Shown one piece after another: positions 1 to 9,800 of a stretch of DNA of 64,000 nucleotides. The stretch covers positions 930,001 to 994,000 of the forward strand of contig RQOL01000024.1 of NCBI GenBank assembly GCA_013076295.1, in the 5' to 3' direction. The notes beneath the pieces are model-generated. The model was not told where the DNA came from. It saw only the letters and a list, made by a program, of their open reading frames with translations, and ran no database searches. The stretch's first letter is position 1, and each line of letters begins with the position of its first letter. Origin of the DNA: Sanderia malayensis (lineage: Eukaryota > Cnidaria > Scyphozoa > Semaeostomeae > Pelagiidae). A program made the position numbers and the translations under genes.

Positions 1-822
1 TTTTGGAGGATAATAATGGTAAACAAGGTTGAAATATTCATTCTGTTGCAGAGCATATAATATGAGGATACTGGTAAAATTTTGATAACGACAAAAAACG
101 TTTCAAATGTCGGTATTTTATTTATTTTTTCCCGAAGAATGCAACAGGCCTAAATTAATCGAATGACGAAAACAGTTGTTGAGTTCAAAATCTTGGATGT
201 ACTAGATATAATATGTAAGCTGTGATTAAAGGTAAGTGACAGGATTTTGATATCACAAAAGCTTACTGAAATATTAGCTAATACAACACTTCTCCAATTC
301 GAAAGGAAACGCAATGACAGATCGCTATTATATTATACCTATATACCTATACCTTTTACAAGAGAATTAATTGAAAGAATTGTAGCGGTCTGATATTCCG
401 TTACATATTTAAAGTCACTTAGGCTGAAGATAATTGATTTTCCTTGTTGTGGAACCTTTAGCAAGCAAAACCGTATGGTGTTACATAAGTTGAAATTTCA
501 GGTTTTGGTAAAGTTCTAAAATACTTCAGTAAATTCCCCTCAAGCATCAGCTAATATTTCAGTAAGCTTTTGGAATGTAAAGACCATGTCACTTACCTTT
601 AATTTGAGCATAGATATTATTCATTACATCCAAAAGTATTAATTTTTACAACGTTTTTGTAATTCATTAAATTTAGGCCGGGTCCATCGTTCCACAATAA
701 ATAAACAAAATACTGATGGCAAAAAACGGTAAATGATAATGGCAAAAAATGATAATGGCAAAAAATGATAATGGCAAAAAACGCACCATATGGTGCGTTT
801 TTTGCCATTATAACAATTTCAA
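1..822. other. non-coding flank with short tandem array
   Basis: I see no gene here; reading frames are short and AT-rich. The only structure is at about 715-811, where a 17-bp unit built around ATGATAATGGCAAAAA is repeated about four times and runs into a perfect palindrome (separate entry). Confidence 0.6.
768..811. repeat. 44-bp perfect palindrome at the end of a 17-bp tandem array
   Basis: Bases 768-789 are the exact reverse complement of 790-811, centred on CATATG. The left arm is also the last unit of the ATGATAATGGCAAAAA array at about 731-780. The palindrome could therefore have arisen by foldback of one repeat unit. It can form a cruciform or hairpin. No function is evident. Confidence 0.9.
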
Positions 823-824
823 TA

Positions 825-1009
825 CAGTCAACTCTGTCTAATTCGAACACCCTGGGCAAGCGTGAACATGTTCGAATTACAAAGAGTTCGAATTATAGAG
901 GTTTGTTTTGCAGGAATTGTTTCTTTGGTGATCCTTGAAGGGACGTGGAAATTCGTTCGAATTAGATAGAGTTCGAGTTACACGAGCTCGAACTATGCAG
1001 ATTTGACTG
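825..1009. mobile_element. pogo/Tigger-like MITE with TA target duplication
   Basis: The 185-bp element begins CAGTCAACTCTG and ends CAGATTTGACTG. Its termini are imperfect inverted repeats flanked by TA dinucleotides (823-824 and 1010-1011). Sub-terminal motifs of the type TTCGAATTANANAGNGTTCGA resemble the ends of pogo/Tigger elements (Tc1/mariner superfamily). There is no coding capacity, so it would be non-autonomous. A possibly related degraded copy lies at 10950-11106. Confidence 0.6.
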
Positions 1010-1011
1010 TA

Positions 1012-1932
1012 GTATCATCATATTGTATGCTCTGTAAAAATATGTATATATCGACTTATTTCACCATTATTATCCCCAAAACTAGCATTGAATTGTAGTG
1101 TTTCTGTATTGACTTGACGACCAACATCAACTTTTTGCCCCTCTTTAAAATGATGGCCACCAAATTTCATTTCGCTTCGCTGATTTTGACCAATTCTAAA
1201 TTCTTGAATCTTACTGCCTTGGTACTAAAACCTGTGGGATAATCATTGTTGGTTTCTTTCCCTGTTCTTCGCTCCATTGAACATATCAAGTCTGCTAAGC
1301 ATTTCATGTTCACTCGAAAGTATTTTGAGTTTTTCTTAATAAGTTTTAATCTCTTCTGTTCAAGGAATATGACCCAGAAATGGCGAGCATTATAAAAGGA
1401 AAGCAAAAGATTGACTCGACTCAGAACATTAATTCAACAGATGGGGAACGAAAGAAAGGAAATAGCAAAGTTTGCTCTGTCATATAATACGATGTTATCG
1501 GCTCAAAAACAAGGCGTGTTTGCAATCATTGTTGTCACAACTTGGACACAACAGGTATTTATGTTTTAAATTTTACATCCATGGTCTCCGTTGACAATCC
1601 TAATTTATTGTAACAAATTTTTTGTACATATTTGTATTGCGAACAGCATTTTTTTAAGGCTTAAACAAATTTGAAGCGCCGTTCGCGGGATCCCGCAACT
1701 GCACTCAGGGATGCATATATACACAGATAACCCGCGTACAAGCCGAGGGTCATTTTGGCCTCCGGTATGCACAATGCTTTACTTTATAAACTTTCAGGCA
1801 GCACAACAATTTTTGCACAATTAAATAAACGCATTGATATGATTTTAGTAACGATTATTTGTAAATAAAAGCAATCTGAGTATATCACCCCAAAAGTTTC
1901 AAACAACGCTATTGTATTATGTAGACAATCTC
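1012..1932. other. intergenic / probable 3' region of the Kv gene
   Basis: No gene is recognised between the MITE and the Kv stop codon. The stretch would include the 3' UTR of the minus-strand channel gene. A small GC-richer patch at about 1675-1740 has no interpretable feature. Confidence 0.5.
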
Positions 1933-3297
1933 TCAACGCGAACCACTCCCGGCAGTCTTTGAACCACCACCACTGCCATTGTTATTGTTACCGTCCATTT
2001 GCATCGATTTCACATCGAACGTCTTCGAATACATTGTTAAATAACGCCCGCCTATGGATAACAGCGGAACGGTAAGCGTTAAAGCGCCAACAACCGCGGC
2101 GGCCGACGCTGCTATTTTCCCCGCTGCCGTGACAGGTATGACGTCACCGTAGCCCAGGCACACTATAGTTTGTATGGCCCACCACATTGCCTCAGGTATG
2201 CTTGTGAATTGCGTGTGTCCCACCCCACTTTCCACGTAATACGCCAGACTGCCCCACATTATCGACATTAACAGCATGCAGAATACAACAGTAAACAAAT
2301 CACGCACACTGCTGCTCAGTATGTTTATCACGACGCGGAGCGTGTCGGAATGCTTCGAGAACCGCAGCAGTCGCAGTACTCGCACTGTACGGAAGACTTT
2401 GATGAACGCCAGGCTCGATATTTGCCGCACGTCGATTGCGAACGCGATAAAGTAAGGAAACACGGCGAATGCGTCGATCTGGTTCATCGGCGACTTCACG
2501 AATTTCAACCGCTCCGGCGTGCAGGCGAATTTCAGGAGGATTTCTAACAAGAAAAACACGTTCATCACCATGTCGCTGAGCGATATCGCATTGCCGCTGA
2601 CGTCACTCGGATCCAGTGTCTCGTGGATTTCCGGCAGTGTTGTGAGACAGGTCAGTGTAACCGACCCAATCACCATCAGCATGGAGAAAATGGCAAAAGC
2701 GCCCGCTGGTTTTGACGAGTTCTGGTCTTCGAGAAATTCATTGAGTTTCTCGCGAACTGTTTTTGCAACCCTCTTTTGCTTGACGACGGGCGGCCTAGTA
2801 AAACCTTCTCGCTCTTTCATTATCCAAACATCATCTTCGTCTAGGCCGTAAAATGCGCAGTCGTTCTCGAACTCCTGCATCGACACTTCAAACGGGCATA
2901 TTAAACAACCGTGCGATTGATAATAGAACAGCACGGCTTCAAATGATGCGCGGTTTCGATCGAAGCGTAAACAATCGCCCCTTACGTCATAATATACTGC
3001 CCGTCGTGTCTCGTCGCCAAGCATCGTGTCCGGGTATCGCGCAAGCGTGGTCGCGAGTGTCTCGTAGATCGTTCCACGCACGTTAATCGTCACTCTCACC
3101 TGTGAATTCCTTGCGACGTCAGTCGCAGTGACATTGCTCAAAGACGCGATGTTATTTTTTGAAGTTATCAATGGCTTTGCACGTCTCTTCAAACTGTCCG
3201 TACCGGGTGTTTGCTGCATGAGCCCGGATGTAAAGGACCGGCGCAGCCCCGGTGTTCCGCACCCGGCCTCTCCAAGGTTGAGCATCTGCATGGCCAT
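1933..3297 (-). CDS. divergent voltage-gated K+ channel alpha subunit, Shaker/Kv1 type, single exon
   Basis: Intronless 454-residue frame starting MAMQML. Residues 67-166 form a T1 tetramerisation domain with the conserved core FDRNRASFEAVLFYYQS; the Zn-binding HxxxCC motif of Kv2-4 is absent, as in Kv1. S1 is about 199-222 (ends CLTTLPE, like Kv1 CLETLPE), S2 243-259 with FFLLEILLKF, S3 274-289. S4 is 296-318 with basic residues K300, R303, R306, R309, R312, K315 at every third position. The pore is 369-388 and S6 about 394-420. Two core positions are unusual: the filter reads CLGYGD (380-385) where Kv channels have TVGYGD, and the S6 hinge PxP is PLL (411-413). The C-terminus is a Gly/Asn/Ser-rich tail with no obvious PDZ ligand. 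By family it should be a plasma-membrane tetramer subunit. The altered filter and gate suggest atypical conduction or a modulatory subunit (inference). Three in-frame ATGs lie within the first five codons. Confidence 0.93.
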   Translation of the reverse strand: MAMQMLNLGEAGCGTPGLRRSFTSGLMQQTPGTDSLKRRAKPLITSKNNIASLSNVTATDVARNSQVRVTINVRGTIYETLATTLARYPDTMLGDETRRAVYYDVRGDCLRFDRNRASFEAVLFYYQSHGCLICPFEVSMQEFENDCAFYGLDEDDVWIMKEREGFTRPPVVKQKRVAKTVREKLNEFLEDQNSSKPAGAFAIFSMLMVIGSVTLTCLTTLPEIHETLDPSDVSGNAISLSDMVMNVFFLLEILLKFACTPERLKFVKSPMNQIDAFAVFPYFIAFAIDVRQISSLAFIKVFRTVRVLRLLRFSKHSDTLRVVINILSSSVRDLFTVVFCMLLMSIMWGSLAYYVESGVGHTQFTSIPEAMWWAIQTIVCLGYGDVIPVTAAGKIAASAAAVVGALTLTVPLLSIGGRYLTMYSKTFDVKSMQMDGNNNNGSGGGSKTAGSGSR

Positions 3298-6200
3298 CTT
3301 CTGTCAATTATTCTCTTTACTCAACTTTTAATTAACCCAACCAACTCGATCTTGATAAGATTTCATTGAGAATCTGCAGTCTATAAAACGCAATGCATTT
3401 ACATCTCGAATTCTCTTTAACTCCTTCGTTTCTTGCTGTGTTATGAACTTGCTGCCGTGTCACAGATTTCAAGAAGACAATATCGTCTGTGATTCACCCA
3501 GGGATTCTTTCTCTCGAACTGTTTTCATCTGATTTATAATGCTCGACACCGCAATGGATGATCTATCTTCGTCCACCTCATCATTGGTCAACTATTCATC
3601 GATGTTTCGTCTTTATGCAACTATACCATCACCTACCTTCGCTCTTCATTTTTCAATATTTACCGATTCACCTGTGTATTGTATCAATATGTTCGGAGCG
3701 GTTAACGACGACACCTTGCACGCAGCAACAGAACCTCTTTTTGTCCAGCTTGACCGCGAAGCAGTTACTTCATTCAATTTTTTACATGAATTTCGCCTGG
3801 CTTTTACTTTGTAAACAGCATCATTAGGATCGTGTTGAGCAGCAAAAATTACCTTCTAGAGTCATTTTGGTCTTTACGTCTGCTTGTTTGTATTTGCTTA
3901 TATGACCACTGCCTTGTCAATCTACTTCTTAGACATGCACGAAGCAAGATTTGAAATCAAAACAAACCCAGAAACACTTTGATTTCATTCATGTTCTCCG
4001 CGTGGGACAAATTTTCTCATCGCAAACTTGACAATCTTCTGCTTCAACAGCTTCTTCGACCCTCAACTTTAAGTCATTCGAAGTGCATGTGCACTGGGCT
4101 ATTTATATCAGTTCGTGTTTCTGTCCACTCCCACGGGCGGAGATTGGTTCGCGGCGACTTTGTAACGGAAATCTGACAACTGTTCTGCCTACGTCGACAG
4201 AGCATAAACGCGGTGCTCTTGCTGCCATGGAGATTGCGCAGAAAAACACGTATGCTCTCGACGAACAGCTGAGGATGCGCAGCCGTATTCATTGTTTTCG
4301 TCTGCTTCTCAGTGCATCCTTTTGACTTTGACTAGCAGCTGGTGCTAAGCGCATACAAGCTGAAATTAATTGAACATTTCAAAGTTGCTCATGGTGTTGT
4401 TGTTAACGCAAAAAATACCCATTATGCTCTTTCTAGTGGAAAGTGATTGCTATTTCAAGAGAGCCAGAAAATACTACAATTAGTTGGGTCACGCTAAATA
4501 TAGCCGCAAGCGATGTGGACTGAATTGAACCACAGGGATTTGCTGAAAATGCTGGAAGAGATTCCATCTCTTCTGAGTGAAATGGATTTGGTCTTCATGA
4601 TTCCCATGCCTCAAAATGAATCCATTTATTTGACTAATTTCCTTTTGCATTTGTTTGACTTACTATACCGAAACATTGCGTCCTGTATACCGTAAGCCCC
4701 CACCACCGAATTTGCCCCCACTCGAATAAACCATCGAGCACAAGTATCATGGCATTGAAGTTGTGTTGTGAATTTATTGCAAATAGCAGCGACTTTAAAT
4801 AAAGGATTTTATTAGTTAGCTGTATACAGTGGCTTTCGCAAAGCTTGGTATTGAATATAAACAGCTAGAACTTCGAATGCAATGGATTTGCATTGCCCTA
4901 CAATTTTTGAGGTTCCTTTTCAACAAAGAGTTAATTCTCATCTTACATGATACCGAGGGAAATATATGCACATGAGCCTGAACACATTGACGACCACTCG
5001 AGTGAAATTTCTCAATGTGTCAAACATCTTGCGATCCCCCTTGACGCTGACTTGTTGTATATATGCCTTATGTTTTAGCCTCGATGCTCTCGTTAACTCG
5101 AACAAATTTCTCATTCCCCAAAGTGTTTGACAAACCGAGGTTCGACTCTGTACATCACTCACAGGGAAAGGCGTTGGATCGAAGCTCCACACTTTCTACG
5201 ATCTTCGTTACTTTCACAATGTGCAGCCTTTGGCAAGCTTCATTTTTATCAAACATTAATGACCATATTTGAGAATCTCAACCACCCACACGTGTTACAC
5301 TGGTAATTACGATTCGGATTAAATACTGAAATCCGTAGTAATTAGATATTTTCAATTCATTGAACGTCGAAACCCAAACCGACCAACTTTCAACCATCTC
5401 ATTCTCATCTATGTGAGCTGTGTGACCTTAAACGCGAATGCGCCACCGCAGTGGTCATCCTGCAGGCATCAATTCCTCATGAAGTATCGTATAGGAGTAG
5501 ACTGCGCGGTAGACACCAACGCAATAACATCTTTCATTATTTAATCCTCGAAATTAATTTGGCCCATTGCAATGATCCTCTTTGAAATCGCATTACATTG
5601 TTGTAAATTGTCGATTAACACACTCTGCTTGATTTGTTAACCTCAACATTATTACTTTACCAAGCTTGGTCTGCAAACGAGTATTTCATCGTCACGATTA
5701 CCAACCTTGTAATTGATGATTAATTTCTATTTATTTGTCTCTTGCGCCGTCGATTGATACTCGAAGCTCAAGCCACGAGAGAGCGTTTTGGTTAAGCTAC
5801 TTGTTACACGAGGAAATGCTTCACAGTAATTTGTCTTGCAATAGCAAATTAAGGGGTTGCAACGAGATTTTGCAATGGGTTTTGCACGCAGCAATGATCT
5901 TTGCAACGTGTTGCGATCGAGGCTGGGCAATTGGCTTTCCGCCATTTTTGACGCGCATGCGCAAGCGAGTAGATGCTCGTATATATGACTGACTTCCTTT
6001 GCACCACATTTGGGATTGAAATGGACTTTGCAAGATTAGATGTTGCACACAGTGCAATGGTCAAACAGTTGCCTGCAATCGTTGCGAAGAGTAGAAGCTT
6101 CGAGTCTCCTTCCCAATAGGAGGTTCAATACTCCACTGCTGAATTTAATAACAAGCATTAAGCAGGTGTCGCAGGACAATTGATCCCCAGTCGAGGAGAC

Positions 6201-6840
6201 GTCAGAAAAAGCCCAGTAATAATACACTGTAAAGCCAAGTATTTATTTCGAACTATCAAGGAAAACGGAATCTTATTTGAGATGGGGAATGTCCCAACCA
6301 TAGTGCACAAAAATGGTGGGGGGATGAAAAATTATGCGAGAAAGCGAATGCTCAATATAGCGGGCAGGAGAGATAAGAGGACGTTAGAGGACGTTAAGAG
6401 GGCTTGGACGTTGTAATGGGTCCGTATCCAGTCGACAAAATAATGATAGCATTTCAGAAGAATGAAGCAAGCTTGAAGAAAGTAGCAATTCAGGATGATG
6501 AGCATCGAGCAACAATCAAGTTGAGCACAAGGAACGTGAGACCATGCCAACGAAATAGGTATTGAGGAGATCAGTTGGGAAGAAATAAAGAATCCAGTAA
6601 GCAGAAAGAAAGAGAGCACCAAGTTCACAGGAATCAAACAAGATCAACAAGAGCTGATCAAACAAGGAGCAAGCGAGAAAACATTGATTAAGTATCAGGA
6701 TAGGATAAGGACAACACGAGAAAAACAAGATCATTTATACAACTCAAATGAGACATTCATACATTTTCAGATATTTATAAAGAAGTCGCATTAAAACGGC
6801 TGACCACGGAGCTATTCTGTTAAAACTACAGTCCGCAGAT
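3298..6840. other. intergenic region, no gene recognised
   Basis: This would contain the 5' flank of the minus-strand Kv gene and the 3' flank of TMEM39. Open frames on both strands are short and lack recognisable domains. There is a remnant of the GAATAAGCCCCC repeat family near 4688-4850. A GC-rich patch at about 5860-5990 contains GCGCATGCGC (5953-5962), the NRF-1 consensus palindrome, so an unannotated promoter is possible there. Confidence 0.45.
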
Positions 6841-9800
6841 TCACGTGCCAGCACAAGCCTCGTGTTCTTCTAGTGTCGCTTGAACAGCCCAGCGCTCTCG
6901 TAAAAGCCGGAATAAAATAGCATAGCTGAAGCCAAGCATCACAAAAAGAGACACTACCTGATGCCACAACGTCGCCCAGAGCAAAATGTATAATTGATAG
7001 CATGACACGGACAGCTGAAGTAGAACTAGCCAGTTTAACAGGCGTAGTGGACTACTGAACATGAACTGTAACAAACAAAGATACAATGATTGTAATATTG
7101 GCATCAAACTGATTGTTAATTACAAACTATTGACGTAGCTAGCAGCCATTGGTACAGTTGTATGGCTGTATATATCTATATGGTCAGTTACTGCGTCCTA
7201 TATTAACTGCCACAAGGTACAGGTGAACATAGCTAGACGTAGCTAGCAGCCATTGGTATAGCTGTATGGCTATATATGGCTATATAGTCAGTTACTGCCC
7301 CCTATATTCACTGCCACAAGGTACAGGTGAACCCATTGAAATGACCTAAACTCGTGGCCTTAATGGTGTAGCGCGTTATGGCTTAAGCACATCGTCAAGT
7401 ATACAATCTTAGCCATAGCCTGGTTGACATTGAATCCAACTTATGGCATGACTGAATTGAATGCCAACATATACTCACATAAAGTCTTGATTGAGGTGAA
7501 TCTCCGGGTACTGCCGTGTTTTGCTTGCCAACAGATTTGTATATAACTTTGCTATGTTTTACTAGGACGCCTTGCGGCCATATTGTTAACGGTGACCAAC
7601 TGCAAGAGTAATAAAGACAATAATCAACATTAGTTCACAGCTCAACAGATGCCCCCCCCCCGGCTCAACGACTTGGTCTGTTGGAGAACGACACGGGGTG
7701 AAAAATTTCCAGGAGGCAAAACATACACTTTTGTAGCACGGTTTAGTTTAATGTAGCCATGGGGTTTTTGAGCAGCAATAAAGGTTGGCAGTGATATTCA
7801 AACTCGATAGCATGCCTTGTTTTCGTTCATGACTCCTTGTCGAATTTAAATGCTGAATATGAAGTAACAACCCGCAATGAGTTAACCATAGCTTAATCCG
7901 TTGCTTCTTAATCCAAGAAGCAATGGATTAAGAACTTCAAGAATGATACTTTTATTCAAAACGATAAACGAAACAATGTTTAAATTTCAAACAATAAGCC
8001 ACACGTTTTTTTATAAGAATCCATTTTATAAGAAACTTACTAGTAGAATTTGTGCTAAATTACAATAGATTCTTTTATTCTATTGTTTTCCTTAACAATA
8101 GAAAACAATAGAAAATTTAAGAAACTCTTACTAGTAGGGTTTGAGGTAGGTTTCTTATAAAATAGAAAACGTGTAGATGCAGAGTTTGCAAGTTCTCGTG
8201 TGTTGGTTTCGGCATTCGGCAATTCAAATGAACAGCGAACAAGCTTGGATTTGTGTGGCGAGTGAAAGTGATAATAATAATAATAATTACTTACACGTGT
8301 TGTGTGTCTTTGACTCCGTGATAACGCTTCCATGACCCGAGATGCATTGCACAACGATGTAATCCATCAATGTAGACGAAAGGCATAAGATGACTCATGA
8401 AGACAACGAAACAATTCAACCATATGAACAGCACGAACTGTACAGACCAATATAAATCGTAATATAACCAGCCACTCTGAAATTAATCAAATCAATCATA
8501 CATCTATTCAATCAGCCAATCATCTAATCACTCAATCAGCCAATCATCTAATCATTCAATCAGCTAATCATTCAATCAGCTAATCATCTAATCACTCAAT
8601 CATCCAAATTTTTTACATTCAACCATTCATTGTACGTCATCAAAGCATTCAATCGTTCAACCAAAAGGTTAATCAACATCAACAGAAAAGACCATCGTTC
8701 TACTTGGTGTAACGATAGGCTGATTGGTGCTTCAAGCAATAATCATGATTCACATTTCAGTGACCACCTTAAACCACTTTAAACCGGTCTTACCTGGATG
8801 AATTTCACTGGAATGAAACCGACGTAATACGCACTGACCACCGAGTTAAATATCACTTGTTTGATTCTCAGATTAAAATCGGTCCTTAAGCATTCAGCTT
8901 CGTATCTCACACTATCTGGCGACAACGTGCAATGATCCTCATGACATTTTGACGCATGCTTGTTTACTTCACCGTTTTGTTGAGGCACTTCACCATTCCC
9001 ACTCACGCCGCCAGTCTGGCCATTGTGAAGGATGTTTGGTGGACCGGTGTTGCCTTTACCCGCCTCTGACTGCTTGATGCTGTGATCAATTGACATATGA
9101 CTGAAGGACTTCTGTGAGGCAGATTTCAAAAACATTGATGTATTACTGGTGATAAGATCTTGCATGACCTCGCTTTGGTGAGAGCCAAGTTTCACGAGTA
9201 CTTTGTGGCCGTAGGGATTCAGGGTGAAACCAAATGTCCAGATATAAACAGCAAAGCTACAACAGAATTTTATCACCAAAATCAGGAATAATCAATTTCA
9301 GAATACATTTTCGTTCTCTTTCTGATGTACTACTCCGATGAGTGTCAGACGAAAAGCTTTAGTAGTAGTTATTATGTTTCGCTATGTTTCCGATTTTCAA
9401 CGCTATTCTGAAGTTCTGTACGAAAGATTGTTCTAATAATCAATTTGTTTCATCAACAACAAATGCAATAGAATCCAGATATAATGATCCCTGGGGGCAC
9501 TAATGCACTAAAGATACAATAATAGACAAAAGTCCTTCAGTCGCATAAATACGAAAAAGGTTATCAACTTGAAAACTTCGTTTTTTGGCTTTGTGTAACC
9601 CAAACCCGCCCAAAACAATGTTACTATCTCCATCATCAGACCCTTGTGATTACCGTTGTGGATGACCTATGCTCAAGGATGAGTGTTAGGCACAAGGAAC
9701 TACAGGTTTTTTATTTTATAAGAAACCTGGCTCAAGCCCTACTAGTGAGAGTTTCTTAAATTTTCTACTGTTTTCTATTGTTAAGGAAAACAATAGAACA

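Noticed and set aside
2350..3331. Plus-strand open frames opposite the Kv gene
   Set aside because: They are antisense shadows of the conserved channel coding sequence with no domain of their own.
6180..6734. Overlapping frames on both strands, one hydrophobic on the minus strand
   Set aside because: The hydrophobicity reflects a purine-rich plus strand. There are no splice partners or conserved motifs.
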